DNA of 64,000 nucleotides from Pseudomonas corrugata (GTDB lineage Bacteria > Pseudomonadota > Gammaproteobacteria > Pseudomonadales > Pseudomonadaceae). The position numbers and the translations under genes were made by a program. The notes beneath the pieces were generated by a model, which had not been told where the DNA came from, ran no database searches, and saw nothing but the letters and a program-made list of their open reading frames with translations. Where the stretch lies: NCBI RefSeq assembly GCF_001269905.1, contig NZ_LHVK01000014.1, forward strand, positions 397 to 64,396. The letters run 5' to 3'. Shown piece by piece: positions 31,956 through 41,505 of the stretch. Each line of letters opens with the position of its first letter. Position 1 is the first letter of the stretch.

Positions 31956-33116
31956 TCAATCCGGCCAGTTCCACGCCGGCGCATCCAGCATCCCCTGGCC
32001 GACGATTCCTGTCTGGCCCAAATCCTTTTCCAGCACGATGCAGTTGCAATCGCCATCCTGCTGCAGGGTAGTGATCAAGCGCCGGGCGTGAGAAACCACC
32101 CAGACCTGACAGTGCTCTGAAGCCCGAATGATCAAACGCGCCAGGGCCGGCAACAGGTCTGGGTGCAGACTGGTTTCCGGTTCGTTGAGCACCATGAGCG
32201 AAGGTGGTCGCGGGGTGAGCAGTGCGGCGATCAGCAGCAGGTAACGCAGGGTCCCGTCTGACAGTTCGGCGGCGGACAATGGGCGCAGCAGGCCATGCTG
32301 GTGAAACTCGATGCCGAAGCGTCCGCCTTGCAGTTTATCGATATGCAGCCTGGCGCCTGGGAACGCATCGCTGATGGACGCCTGCAGGGCCTGATCGTCT
32401 CCGATCTCAAGAATGGTTTGCAGAGCGGCTGCCAAGTCACGTCCGTCGTGGTGCAGCACTGGTGTACGAGTGCCCAGTTGCGGTTGACGCGCCGGGGCGT
32501 CGGCGTCGCTGCGAAAATGGTCATAGAAGCGCCAGCGACGAATGAACTCGCGCATCTGCAGCACCTCCGGCGAGGCGCGCAGGCTGCCAACCTGGTCGAA
32601 CAGGCTGTCGAAGGTCGGTGTGTGTTGAGCCAGGACGTCCCACGCGCGGCCATCACGGGCACGGATCATGGGGCCGTTGCGATCCACCAGCAGGCTGGCC
32701 GGACGGAACGTGGCGCCGGCCCAGATACATTCGCACTTGATTTGAGGGTCCAGCGAAAACGCGGACGAGCTCGGTTCCGGCAGGCCGAGGGAAATCGAAT
32801 AGCTGAAGTCTTCTGTGGCGAACCCAAGGCGCAGGCGTTTGGTATTTAGTCGAACCGTAGCGCCGATGGGCACCTCGCCGCTACGCATGCGTCGGCTTAT
32901 TTGCTCGGGCCCAGCCCAGAATGTCGAGTCCAATCCACCCTCACGGGCCAAGGCATTGACCACCCCACCCTGTGCGGTTTCAGCCAGCAGGCGAAGGGCC
33001 CGGTACAGGTTGGACTTGCCACTGCCATTGGGGCCGGTGATCAGGTTCAGCCGCCCCAGGGGAACCACCAATTTATTGATGGATCGGTAATTGGCCACCG
33101 CGAGGGTTTTGAGCAT
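31956..33116 (-). CDS. AAA-family ATPase (RecF/OLD-like, stand-alone)
   Basis: 386-residue ATPase of the SMC/RecF-like AAA_21 group. It starts MLKTLAVANYRSINKLVVPL with Walker A LITGPNGSGKSNLYRAL (residues about 25-41). The middle is variable. The C-terminal half has the ABC-type signature region LSAAELSDGTLRYLLLIAAL and Walker B LMVLNEPETSLHPDLLPAL, with Asn where Asp is usual, then a His switch in WVVSHARRLI. No TOPRIM nuclease domain is fused. Such proteins are common in Pseudomonas. A defence or DNA-repair role is possible but nothing nearby supports it except the small ORF downstream. Confidence 0.82.
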   Translation of the reverse strand: MLKTLAVANYRSINKLVVPLGRLNLITGPNGSGKSNLYRALRLLAETAQGGVVNALAREGGLDSTFWAGPEQISRRMRSGEVPIGATVRLNTKRLRLGFATEDFSYSISLGLPEPSSSAFSLDPQIKCECIWAGATFRPASLLVDRNGPMIRARDGRAWDVLAQHTPTFDSLFDQVGSLRASPEVLQMREFIRRWRFYDHFRSDADAPARQPQLGTRTPVLHHDGRDLAAALQTILEIGDDQALQASISDAFPGARLHIDKLQGGRFGIEFHQHGLLRPLSAAELSDGTLRYLLLIAALLTPRPPSLMVLNEPETSLHPDLLPALARLIIRASEHCQVWVVSHARRLITTLQQDGDCNCIVLEKDLGQTGIVGQGMLDAPAWNWPD

Positions 33117-33221
33117 GAGCGATTTCCTGCTGCCTGGTTAGCGTCTGTGCATCCGTGGAACCCTGTTCTAAGCTCACAGTCGTATCGTCACTGGCACATT
33201 CGTGCAATGCAAGGAGTCTGC

Positions 33222-34325
33222 ATGGCTGGTCCCCGAAACAAACTGTTTGTTTGCCTGGGCTTGTGTGCGTTGTTGGTGGGATGCGGTGACGAAAAAATCG
33301 GTGAAAAAGCCCTGCCACGGGTTTTCGTTCAGCAAGCCGTGCCAACCGAGTACGCAGCCTCGGTAACCTTGACCGGGGATATCCAGGCTCGGGTTCAGAC
33401 TGATCTGTCGTTTCGTGTAGGCGGCAAAATCATCGAACGCAAAGTCGATGTCGGTGACCGTGTCTCGGCCCGGCAAGTGCTGGCCCGGCTCGACCCTCGG
33501 GATTTGCAGACCAACGCTGATTCCGCCGAGGCCCAGGTGGCCGCCGAACAGGCGCGGGTCAAGCAAAGCGCGGCAGCCTTCGTGCGCCAGCAAAAACTTT
33601 TGCCTAAGGGCTACACCAGCCAGAGTGAATACGACGCGGCCCAGGCGCAATTGCGCAGTAGCCAGAGCGCACTGACGGCCGCCCAGGCCCAGTTGGCCAA
33701 TGCGCGGGAACAACTGAGCTACACCGCGCTGTTTGCCGAGGCGCCAGGCATCATCACGGCGCGCCAGGCCGAGGTTGGCCAGGTAGTACAGGCCACGGAG
33801 CCGATCTTCAGCCTGGCCCGGGACGGCGAGCGTGACGCGGTGTTCAACATCTACGAATCCCTGCTGAGGGAGTCTCCCTCGGATCCGGCCATTGTCATCA
33901 GCCTGCTGGATAACCCGGCCATCCAGACTACCGGCAAGGTGCGCGAGATCACCCCGGCGGTGTCCGCCGAGACCGGCACCGTAAGGGTCAAGGTTAGCCT
34001 CAACGAATTGCCCGAAGGCATGCACCTGGGGTCGGTGGTCAGCGCCACCGCCAAGTCCGCCGGCAAGACAGCTGTGGAGTTGCCCTGGTCGGCACTGACC
34101 AAGGACCTCAGCGAGCCCGCCGTATGGGTGTTAGATGGCGAAGGTCGGGCGCAGTTGCGCACCGTCACCGTCGGCCGGTATCTGACCGGAAAAGTCATCA
34201 TCAGCGATGGGCTCAAGGGTGGCGAGACAGTTGTCACCGCCGGCGGGCAATTGCTGCATCCCGGCGTGCGCGTCGAGATCGCTGAAAACACCCATGATGA
34301 ATCTCCGGCAGGAGCTCAGCCATGA
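33222..34325 (+). CDS. triA: TriA, RND efflux membrane fusion lipoprotein 1
   Basis: 367-residue periplasmic adaptor of an RND pump. It has a lipoprotein signal (MAGPRNKLFVCLGLCALLVGC, Cys 21), a lipoyl half DLSFRVGGKIIERKVDVGDR, a coiled-coil hairpin (NADSAEAQVAAEQARVKQSA), a second half (YTALFAEAPGIITARQAEVG) and barrel (VREITPAVSAETGTVRVKVS). The ATG at 33222 has AAGGAG at 33211-33216. It overlaps the second adaptor gene by ATGA. Two adaptors before one RND gene is the arrangement of P. aeruginosa TriABC (triclosan efflux with OpmH), hence the name; substrates here are not shown. Confidence 0.87.
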   Translation: MAGPRNKLFVCLGLCALLVGCGDEKIGEKALPRVFVQQAVPTEYAASVTLTGDIQARVQTDLSFRVGGKIIERKVDVGDRVSARQVLARLDPRDLQTNADSAEAQVAAEQARVKQSAAAFVRQQKLLPKGYTSQSEYDAAQAQLRSSQSALTAAQAQLANAREQLSYTALFAEAPGIITARQAEVGQVVQATEPIFSLARDGERDAVFNIYESLLRESPSDPAIVISLLDNPAIQTTGKVREITPAVSAETGTVRVKVSLNELPEGMHLGSVVSATAKSAGKTAVELPWSALTKDLSEPAVWVLDGEGRAQLRTVTVGRYLTGKVIISDGLKGGETVVTAGGQLLHPGVRVEIAENTHDESPAGAQP

Positions 34326-35386
34326 AGCGCTTGGGGATGGTCCTGGTGAGCCTGGTCCTGGTTGCCTGCTCGAAGGAAGATGCGCCGCCTGAGCCGGTAC
34401 GTCCGGTGTTGTCCATCGAAGTCCAGGCGCTCGACCAGCAGCCACTCGGACGCTTCGCCGGAAATATCCAGGCGCGTTACGAGACCAGTGTGGGTTTCCG
34501 GGTACCTGGGCGAATTGCCAGCCGTCATGTCGATGTCGGTGCCGAAGTGAAAAAAGGTGACTTGCTGGCGACCCTCGACCCCACCGATCAACAGAACCGC
34601 TTGCGTTCTGCTCAGGGCGACCTTGCGCGGATCGAGGCGCAGTACATCAATGCCCAGGCCAATGCCCGTCGCCAGCAGCAGTTGTTCGATCGGGGTGTCG
34701 GTGCCCAGGCGCAGCTGGATGTCGCTCAGACCGACCTGAAAACCACTGGTGCCGCCCTCGAACAGGCCCGGGCTGCGGTGGAACAGGCCCGTGACCAGCT
34801 CAACTACAGCGAGCTGCGTACCGACCACGACGCCGTTGTCACCGCGTGGACTGCAGAAGCCGGGCAGGTGGTAACCGCCGGCCAACAAGTGGTGACCCTG
34901 GCCCGTCCGGACATCAAGGAGGCGGTGATCGACCTGCCGGCCGGGCTGGTCGAGCGCTTGCCCGAAGACGTGGTGTTCGAAGTTGCGGCGCAACTGGACC
35001 CGAGTATCCGCACCACTGCCATCGTGCGCGAGATCGAGCCCCAGGCCGAGAGCGCCACCCGCACCCGTCGTGCGCGTCTGACCTTGACCGACGCCCCTCC
35101 CGGCCTGCGTCTGGGGACGGCCATCAGCGTGACAGTGAGCTCGGCCATCGAGCCGCGCATCGAGTTGCCGCTCAGTGTGTTGCAGGAGGTCGATGGCAAG
35201 GCGCGGATCTGGCTCGTCGACCCGCAGAGCCAGACCGTTTTCCCCCGTGAGGTGAACATTCTCGAACGCTCGGCCGACACGGTGCTGGTGGCCAACGGCA
35301 TCAAGCCCGGCGACCGCGTGGTCAGCGCCGGCGTCAACAGCCTCCAGCCAGGACAGAAAGTGAAACTCGACGAGGACGCACGATGA
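34322..35386 (+). CDS. triB: TriB, RND efflux membrane fusion lipoprotein 2
   Basis: 354-residue second adaptor, a diverged paralogue of the one before. It has a lipoprotein signal with LVLVACSKED (Cys 16), lipoyl half YETSVGFRVPGRIASRHVDV, helical hairpin (LARIEAQYINAQANARRQQQ), a second half ELRTDHDAVVTAWTAEAGQV and barrel (VREIEPQAESATRTRRARLT). ATGA overlaps on both sides tie it to triA and triC. TriABC-type pumps need both adaptors, which form mixed complexes in the periplasm. The length matches TriB of P. aeruginosa as I remember it (about 355). Confidence 0.87.
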   Translation: MKRLGMVLVSLVLVACSKEDAPPEPVRPVLSIEVQALDQQPLGRFAGNIQARYETSVGFRVPGRIASRHVDVGAEVKKGDLLATLDPTDQQNRLRSAQGDLARIEAQYINAQANARRQQQLFDRGVGAQAQLDVAQTDLKTTGAALEQARAAVEQARDQLNYSELRTDHDAVVTAWTAEAGQVVTAGQQVVTLARPDIKEAVIDLPAGLVERLPEDVVFEVAAQLDPSIRTTAIVREIEPQAESATRTRRARLTLTDAPPGLRLGTAISVTVSSAIEPRIELPLSVLQEVDGKARIWLVDPQSQTVFPREVNILERSADTVLVANGIKPGDRVVSAGVNSLQPGQKVKLDEDAR

Positions 35387-38300
35387 AAGGGCCTTTCAAC
35401 CTGTCCGAATGGGCTCTGCGGCATCAGTCGTTTGTCTGGTACCTGATGTTCGTTGCGTTGTTGATGGGCGTGTTTTCCTACGTGAACCTGGGCCGCGAAG
35501 AAGATCCGTCGTTCACCATCAAGACCATGATCATCCAGACCCGCTGGCCGGGTGCGACCCAGGAGGAAACTCTCAAGCAGGTCACCGATCGCATCGAGAA
35601 AAAACTCGAAGAGCTCGACTCCCTCGACTACGTCAAAAGCTACACCCGGCCTGGCGAGTCGACGGTATTCGTGTACTTGCTCGACACCACCAGCGCCAAG
35701 GATATTCCCCAGATCTGGTATCAGGTGCGCAAGAAGATCAACGACATCCGCGGCGACTTCCCCGAAGGGTTGCAGGGGCCAGGTTTCAACGATGAGTTCG
35801 GAGACGTGTACGGTTCTGTGTATGCCTTTACCGGCGACGGCCTGTCGATGCGCCAGTTGCGCGACTACGTGGAGCAAGTGCGGGCCGAAATCCGTGACGT
35901 GCCTGGTCTGGGCAAGGTGGAAATGCTCGGCGAGCAGAATGAAGTGCTGTACCTGAACTTCTCCACCCGCAAGCTCGCTGCTTTGGGTATCGACCAGCGC
36001 CAGGTGGTGCAGAGCCTGCAATCGCAGAACGCGGTGACGCCTGCCGGGGTGATTGACGCCGGGCCGGAGCGGATTTCCGTGCGCACGTCCGGGCAGTTCC
36101 AGTCGGAAAAGGACCTGGCGAACGTCAACCTGCGACTCAATGATCGGTTCTATCGATTGGCTGACATTGCTGACATCAGTCGTGGTTACGTCGATCCGGC
36201 TACGCCGCTGTTCCGTTTCAATGGAACGCCGGCCATCGGCCTGGCCATTGCCATGAAAAAGGGCGGCAACATTCAGGAGTTCGGCAGGGCGCTGCACGCC
36301 CGCATGAACGAACTGACTGCCGACCTGCCGGTAGGCATCGGCGTGCATACGGTTTCGGACCAGGCCGAGGTGGTTCAGGAGGCGGTCGGCGGCTTTACCA
36401 GCGCCTTGTTCGAGGCGGTGGTGATCGTGCTCGTGGTCAGCTTCATCAGTCTCGGCATACGTGCGGGGCTGGTGGTGGCCTGCTCGATTCCCCTGGTGCT
36501 GGCGATGGTCTTTGTGTTCATGGAATACAGCGGCATCACCATGCAGCGGATCTCCCTCGGCGCGTTGATCATCGCCCTCGGCCTGCTGGTGGATGACGCG
36601 ATGATCACCGTGGAAATGATGGTCACGCGCCTGGAAAAAGGTGAGACCAAGGAGCAGGCCGCGACCTTCGCCTACACCTCGACTGCATTTCCTATGCTCA
36701 CCGGCACCCTCGTCACCGTCGCCGGTTTCGTGCCCATCGGCCTGAACGCCAGTTCCGCCGGCGAATATACCTTTACCCTGTTCGCGGTGATTGCCGTGGC
36801 GATGCTGGTGTCCTGGATCGTCGCGGTGCTGTTCGCCCCGGTGATCGGCGTGCATATCCTCAGCACCAACGTGAAACCCCACGACACCGAGCCGGGGAGG
36901 ATCGGTCGGGCGTTCAATGGCGGCCTGCTGTGGGCGATGCGCAATCGTTGGTGGGCTATCGGCATCACCGTGCTGCTGTTTGTGCTGGCGGTGTTCTGCA
37001 TGCGCTTCGTGCAGAACCAGTTCTTCCCGTCTTCGGACCGGCCCGAGATCCTGGTGGACCTCAACCTGCCGCAGAACGCCTCGATGGATGAGACCCGCAA
37101 GGCCGTCGACCGTCTGGAAGCGACACTCAAAGGCGACCCGGACATCGAGCGTTGGAGCACCTACATTGGCGAAGGCGCAATTCGTTTCTATCTGCCGTTG
37201 GACCAGCAACTGCAGAACCCCTATTACGCGCAATTGGTGATCGTCAGCAAGGGCCTGGAATCGCGCGCGGCCCTCACCGAGCGCCTGCAAAAACGTCTGC
37301 GCGAGGACTTCGTCGGTATTGGCAGCTACGTGCAGCCGCTGGAAATGGGGCCGCCGGTAGGGCGGCCGATCCAGTACCGGGTCAGCGGCAAGGATATCGA
37401 CCAAGTGCGCAAGCATGCTATCGAACTGGCCACTGAGCTGGACAAGAACGAGCACATCGGCGAAATCATTTATGACTGGAACGAGCCGGGCAAGGTCCTG
37501 CGCATCGACATCGCCCAGGACAAGGCGCGGCAACTGGGGTTGTCTTCCGATGATGTGGCCAAGCTGATGAACAGCATCGTCAGCGGATCGCCGGTCACCC
37601 AGGTCGACGATGATATCTACCTGATCAACGTGGTCGGGCGTGCCGTGGACAGCGAACGTGGCTCGCCGGAAACCTTGCAGAACCTGCAGATTGTCACGCC
37701 GGGCGGCACGTCGATTCCGTTGCTGGCGTTCGCCACGGTGCGCTATGAACTGGAGCAGCCGCTGGTGTGGCGGCGTGACCGCAAGCCCACGATCACCATC
37801 AAGGCTGCCGTGCGCGATCAAATTCAACCCACCGATCTGGTGAAGCAGCTGCAACCGGACATCGACAAGTTCGCCGCTGGCCTGCCCGTGGGGTACAAGG
37901 TCGCTACCGGGGGCACGGTAGAGGAGAGCGGCAAGGCCCAGGGACCGATTGCCAGTGTGGTGCCGCTGATGCTGTTCCTGATGGCGACGTTCCTGATGAT
38001 CCAGTTGCACAGCGTGCAGAAGCTGTTCCTGGTAGCCAGCGTCGCGCCCCTCGGATTGATTGGCGTGGTTCTGGCGCTGGTCCCGACCGGCACGCCCATG
38101 GGCTTCGTGGCGATCTTGGGGATTCTTGCGCTGATTGGCATCATCATCCGCAACTCGGTGATTCTGGTCACCCAGATCGATGAGTATGAACGTGACGGGT
38201 ATGAACCTTGGGATGCGGTGGTGCAAGCCACCCAACACCGGCGACGACCGATCCTGCTCACGGCGGCTGCGGCGAGCCTGGGGATGATCCCGATTGCCCG

Positions 38301-38430
38301 GGAAGTGTTCTGGGGACCGATGGCCTACGCGATGATCGGCGGGATCATCATCGCCACGCTGCTGACCCTGCTGTTTCTGCCGGCGTTGTATGTGGCCTGG
38401 TACAAGATTCGCGAGCCGCAACGCGATTGA
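35383..38430 (+). CDS. triC: TriC, RND multidrug efflux permease
   Basis: 1015-residue inner-membrane RND antiporter of the AcrB superfamily, same length as TriC as I recall. It begins MKGPFNLSEWALRHQSFVWY (first helix). The pore domain has TRWPGATQEETLKQVTDRIE. The proton-relay helix is LIIALGLLVDDAMITVEMMV (paired Asp), followed by TAFPMLTGTLVTVAGFVPIG and FTLFAVIAVAMLVSWIVAVL. The second half repeats the fold, ending GIIIATLLTLLFLPALYVAW. It overlaps triB by four bases. The outer-membrane channel is not encoded here and would come from a separate tolC-type gene. Downstream is a nested repeat that may end the operon. Confidence 0.92.
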   Translation: MKGPFNLSEWALRHQSFVWYLMFVALLMGVFSYVNLGREEDPSFTIKTMIIQTRWPGATQEETLKQVTDRIEKKLEELDSLDYVKSYTRPGESTVFVYLLDTTSAKDIPQIWYQVRKKINDIRGDFPEGLQGPGFNDEFGDVYGSVYAFTGDGLSMRQLRDYVEQVRAEIRDVPGLGKVEMLGEQNEVLYLNFSTRKLAALGIDQRQVVQSLQSQNAVTPAGVIDAGPERISVRTSGQFQSEKDLANVNLRLNDRFYRLADIADISRGYVDPATPLFRFNGTPAIGLAIAMKKGGNIQEFGRALHARMNELTADLPVGIGVHTVSDQAEVVQEAVGGFTSALFEAVVIVLVVSFISLGIRAGLVVACSIPLVLAMVFVFMEYSGITMQRISLGALIIALGLLVDDAMITVEMMVTRLEKGETKEQAATFAYTSTAFPMLTGTLVTVAGFVPIGLNASSAGEYTFTLFAVIAVAMLVSWIVAVLFAPVIGVHILSTNVKPHDTEPGRIGRAFNGGLLWAMRNRWWAIGITVLLFVLAVFCMRFVQNQFFPSSDRPEILVDLNLPQNASMDETRKAVDRLEATLKGDPDIERWSTYIGEGAIRFYLPLDQQLQNPYYAQLVIVSKGLESRAALTERLQKRLREDFVGIGSYVQPLEMGPPVGRPIQYRVSGKDIDQVRKHAIELATELDKNEHIGEIIYDWNEPGKVLRIDIAQDKARQLGLSSDDVAKLMNSIVSGSPVTQVDDDIYLINVVGRAVDSERGSPETLQNLQIVTPGGTSIPLLAFATVRYELEQPLVWRRDRKPTITIKAAVRDQIQPTDLVKQLQPDIDKFAAGLPVGYKVATGGTVEESGKAQGPIASVVPLMLFLMATFLMIQLHSVQKLFLVASVAPLGLIGVVLALVPTGTPMGFVAILGILALIGIIIRNSVILVTQIDEYERDGYEPWDAVVQATQHRRRPILLTAAAASLGMIPIAREVFWGPMAYAMIGGIIIATLLTLLFLPALYVAWYKIREPQRD

Positions 38431-38437
38431 TGGTTTC

Positions 38438-38567
38438 TGTGGCGAGGCGCCAAAACCTGTGGGAGCAGCGCTTGCTCGCGATTACGGTAAGCCAGTCGAC
38501 ATGAATCCTGGCTGGTCTGCCGCTATCGCGAGCAAGCGTTGCTCCCACAGGTTTTTGGTCTCGCCAC
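38438..38567. repeat. REP pair nested within arms of the second repeat family
   Basis: Outer arms TGTGGCGAGGCGCCAAAACC and GGTTTTTGGTCTCGCCACAA enclose a REP pair (CCTGTGGGAGCAGCGCTTGC and CGAGCAAGCGTTGCTCCCAC). It separates convergent triC and cadA. Confidence 0.85.
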
Positions 38568-38597
38568 AATGGTTGTGTGTTGCGCGCAGCTACACCT

Positions 38598-40811
38598 TCA
38601 TTTACGCAACAACCGCAACCCATTGAACACCACCAGCAAACTTACCCCCATGTCGGCAAACACTGCCATCCACATGGTGGCGAACCCGGCGAAGGTCACG
38701 CCGAGGAAGATCGCCTTGATCACCAGCGCCAGGGCGATGTTCTGTTTCAGGATGCTCGAGGTTTGCCGCGAGAGGCGGATGAAGGCCGGAATCTTGCGCA
38801 GATCATCGTCCATCAAGGCCACATCGGCCGTCTCGATGGCCGTATCGGTACCAGCCGCCGCCATGGCGAAGCCGATTTCCGCTCGGGCCAGGGCGGGGGC
38901 GTCGTTGATGCCATCGCCGACCATGCCAACCCGGTGACCTTGGGCGTACAGCGCTTCGATGGCCTGCAGCTTGTCCTCCGGCAGCAGGTCACCTCGCGCC
39001 TGATCCATGCCGACCTGGCCGGCAATCGCTTCGGCGGTATGGGCGTTGTCGCCGGTGAGCATCAAGGTCTTGATGCCCAGTTCATGCAGTTGCCGGATGG
39101 CTTCGCGGCTGGAGTCCTTCACGGTGTCAGCCACGGCGAACAGCGCCAGGGGACCTGAGCCGTCGAGCAGCAGCACGACGGACTTGCCTTGTTTTTCCAG
39201 GGCGAAAAGTTTCTCTTCCAGTTCCGGGGAACACTGGCCCAGGTCCTCCACCAGGCGATGATTACCCAGATGGTAGGTCTGGCCATTGATATCACCTCGA
39301 ACCCCACGACCGGGGAGGGCTTCGAAGTTATCCACAGGCTGCGGCGCCGATTGTTTATCCACCGCGGCAATGGCCCGGGACACGGGGTGGTCGGAGCGGG
39401 CTGCGAGACTGGCGGCCAAGGTCGGGGCGATGGTCTCCATGGTCGTGTCCAGCACCACGTAGTCGGTCTGTGCCGGTTTGCCGTGGGTGATCGTGCCGGT
39501 CTTGTCCAAGGTCAGGTAGTCGAGCTTGTAGCCACCCTCCAGGTATACGCCGCCCTTGACCAGGATGCCTTTGCGCGCTGCCGCGGCAAGACCGCTGACG
39601 ATGGTCACCGGCGTGGAAATCACCAGCGCACAGGGGCAGGCCACCACCAGGAGCACCAGGGCCCGGTAGATCCAGTCGAACCACTCCGCGCCCATGAACA
39701 ATGGCGCAATGACAGCCACCGCCAGCGCCAGGGCAAACACCGCCGGGGTATAGACTCTCGAGAATCGGTCGACGAAGCGCTGGGTCGGCGCACGGGAGCC
39801 CTGGGCCTGCTCCACGGCGTGGATGATCCGTGCCAGGGTGGAGTGGTCGGCCGCCGCGGTCACGCTGTACTCCAACTCGCCGGCCTGGTTGATGGTGCCG
39901 GCGAACACTTTATCGCCCACGGTTTTTTCCACCGGCAGGCTTTCACCGGTGATCGGCGCCTGGTCGATGGTCGAACGACCGGCCACTACCTCACCGTCCA
40001 GTCCGACGCGCTCGCCGGGGCGAACCCGAACCCGCGCGCCGAGGGCGATGGCCTTGACTTCCTGTACCTGCCAGGTGCCATCGGGCTGTTGCACCGTGGC
40101 CTGTTCCGGGGCCATCTGCATCAGACCGCTGATGGCATTGCGCGCCCGGTCGAGGGATTTGGCTTCGATCAGCTCGGCCACGGTGAACAGAAACATTACC
40201 ATGGCCGCTTCCGGCCACTGCCCGATCAAAACCGCGCCGGTCACGGCGATGCTCATCAACGCATTGATGTTCAGGTTGAGGTTCTTCAGGGCGATCCAAC
40301 CCTTCTTGTAGGTGCCCAGGCCGCCACTGAGGATCGACACCAGTGCTACCACGGCGACCACCCAGCCAGGCGCGGCATTGGTGAAATGGATCAGTTCGGC
40401 GCCCAAGGCAGTGACGCCGGACAACGCCAGCGGCCACCACGGTTTGGCCGGGGCCGGCAGGTCGCTGGTTTGTTGCTCCTGACCCGGGGTCAGCGGCTCG
40501 GCCTGCATGCCGAGGGACTGGATCGCATGGATGATCGGCCCATCGTCGGGCAGGTCGTGGGTCACGCCCAATACGCGATTGATCAAGTTGAATTCCAGCT
40601 GCTGCACGCCTTCGAGCTTGCCGAGCTTGTTCTGGATCAGCGTCTGCTCGGTGGGGCAGTCCATCGCTTCGATGCGAAAACTGCTCAGCCGAGCACCGTC
40701 CGTCGGCGCTTTACCGAGATTGACCACAGAAGGCGCGGCTTTCGAAGCGCAGCAGGAATGCCCGTGGCCATGGTCGTGGGCGGGCTTATGGATGTGGAGA
40801 GAGTCGCTCAT
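38598..40811 (-). CDS. cadA: CadA, Cd/Zn/Pb-transporting P1B-type ATPase
   Basis: 737-residue heavy-metal efflux ATPase. It has a His-rich N-terminus (HIHKPAHDHGHGHSCC), a metal-binding domain with EAMDCPTEQT (about 45-110), eight membrane helices with the CPC ion site in VVACPCALVIST, actuator loop PITGESLPVEK, phosphorylation site LDKTGTITHG, the P1B His-Pro pair RSDHPVSRAIAA and GDGINDAPAL. The Cys-Pro-Cys and the cadR-type regulator next to it indicate Cd(II)/Zn(II)/Pb(II) rather than copper. The start ATG at 40811 lies 39 bases from the MerR-type operator. The ribosome site is weak. Confidence 0.92.
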   Translation of the reverse strand: MSDSLHIHKPAHDHGHGHSCCASKAAPSVVNLGKAPTDGARLSSFRIEAMDCPTEQTLIQNKLGKLEGVQQLEFNLINRVLGVTHDLPDDGPIIHAIQSLGMQAEPLTPGQEQQTSDLPAPAKPWWPLALSGVTALGAELIHFTNAAPGWVVAVVALVSILSGGLGTYKKGWIALKNLNLNINALMSIAVTGAVLIGQWPEAAMVMFLFTVAELIEAKSLDRARNAISGLMQMAPEQATVQQPDGTWQVQEVKAIALGARVRVRPGERVGLDGEVVAGRSTIDQAPITGESLPVEKTVGDKVFAGTINQAGELEYSVTAAADHSTLARIIHAVEQAQGSRAPTQRFVDRFSRVYTPAVFALALAVAVIAPLFMGAEWFDWIYRALVLLVVACPCALVISTPVTIVSGLAAAARKGILVKGGVYLEGGYKLDYLTLDKTGTITHGKPAQTDYVVLDTTMETIAPTLAASLAARSDHPVSRAIAAVDKQSAPQPVDNFEALPGRGVRGDINGQTYHLGNHRLVEDLGQCSPELEEKLFALEKQGKSVVLLLDGSGPLALFAVADTVKDSSREAIRQLHELGIKTLMLTGDNAHTAEAIAGQVGMDQARGDLLPEDKLQAIEALYAQGHRVGMVGDGINDAPALARAEIGFAMAAAGTDTAIETADVALMDDDLRKIPAFIRLSRQTSSILKQNIALALVIKAIFLGVTFAGFATMWMAVFADMGVSLLVVFNGLRLLRK

Positions 40812-40849
40812 CGGGTTACGTCCATGAGAAGTGCTTGTTGCACAGTAAA

Positions 40850-40872
40850 GACCCTGTAGCCACTATAGGGTC
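40850..40872. promoter_or_regulatory. CadR (MerR-type) operator in the cadA promoter
   Basis: A 23-bp dyad: GACCCTGTAGC, C, ACTATAGGGTC (arms pair at 9 of 11 positions). On the minus strand TTGACC, a 19-bp spacer containing the dyad, then TTTACT gives the over-long spacer typical of MerR-activated promoters driving cadA. It also covers the cadR upstream region, so autoregulation is likely. Confidence 0.85.
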
Positions 40873-40897
40873 AAGCACCTGTTCTGGAGGCAATGCC

Positions 40898-41344
40898 ATG
40901 AAGATCGGCGAACTGGCGAAAATCACCGACTGCCAGGTCGAAACCATCCGTTACTACGAACGCGAAGGCCTGCTGCCGGAGCCGGCTCGCAGCGATGGCA
41001 ACTACCGCGTCTACACCCAGGCCCACGCCGAGCGGCTGACGTTCATTCGCAACTGCCGCACTCTGGACATGACCCTGGAAGAAATCCGCAGCTTGCTGGC
41101 ACTGCGTGACAGTCCCCAGGATCAGTGCGAGAGCGTCAACGCGCTGGTCGACGAACATATTCTCCACGTCAAGACTCGCATTGATGGCCTGCTGGCCTTG
41201 CAGGCACAACTGATCGACCTGCGCCATCGCTGCGACAAAGGGCCGGATCCGGACCAGTGCGGGATCTTGCAGCGCCTGGAAGTGAGCGGAGCGGTGGCGC
41301 CGGAGGTAGAGCATTCACATGTGGGGCGCAGTCACGGGCATTGA
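40898..41344 (+). CDS. cadR: CadR, MerR-family cadmium-responsive regulator
   Basis: 148-residue MerR-family activator. The N-terminal helix-turn-helix is MKIGELAKITDCQVETIRYY with EREGLLPEPARSDGNYRVYT. A dimerisation helix contains the metal site Cys residues (RNCRTLDMTLEEIRSLLALR; QDQCESVNALVDEHI; RHRCDKGPDPDQCGIL). The His-containing C-terminal tail (EHSHVGRSHGH) is characteristic of CadR. The ATG at 40898 follows GGAGG with seven bases. It is divergent from cadA across the shared operator. PbrR-type specificity cannot be fully excluded. Confidence 0.92.
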   Translation: MKIGELAKITDCQVETIRYYEREGLLPEPARSDGNYRVYTQAHAERLTFIRNCRTLDMTLEEIRSLLALRDSPQDQCESVNALVDEHILHVKTRIDGLLALQAQLIDLRHRCDKGPDPDQCGILQRLEVSGAVAPEVEHSHVGRSHGH

Positions 41345-41388
41345 GCCCTTGCCGCCAATCCGAATACACAGAGGCCTATGGGCTGGGC

Positions 41389-41479
41389 CTGTGGGAGCAA
41401 AGCTTGCTCGCGATGAAAACACCTCGATCCGTCAGTAGATCGCGCATCGTTCGTCGCGAGCAAGCTTTGCTCCCACAGA
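41389..41479. repeat. REP pair (GTGGGAGCAAAGC variant)
   Basis: CTGTGGGAGCAAAGCTTGCT and the inverse CGAGCAAGCTTTGCTCCCAC lie about 40 bp apart between convergent cadR and thyA, a likely bidirectional transcription stop. Confidence 0.85.
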
Positions 41480-41505
41480 CTCGCACACAGGGATAGTGGT
41501 GTGCT

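Noticed and set aside
34804..38421. 1205-residue minus-strand open frame
   Set aside because: It is antisense to triB/triC, rich in His/Gln/Arg in the way high-GC antisense frames are, and has no recognisable domain; triC on the plus strand is a full RND pump.
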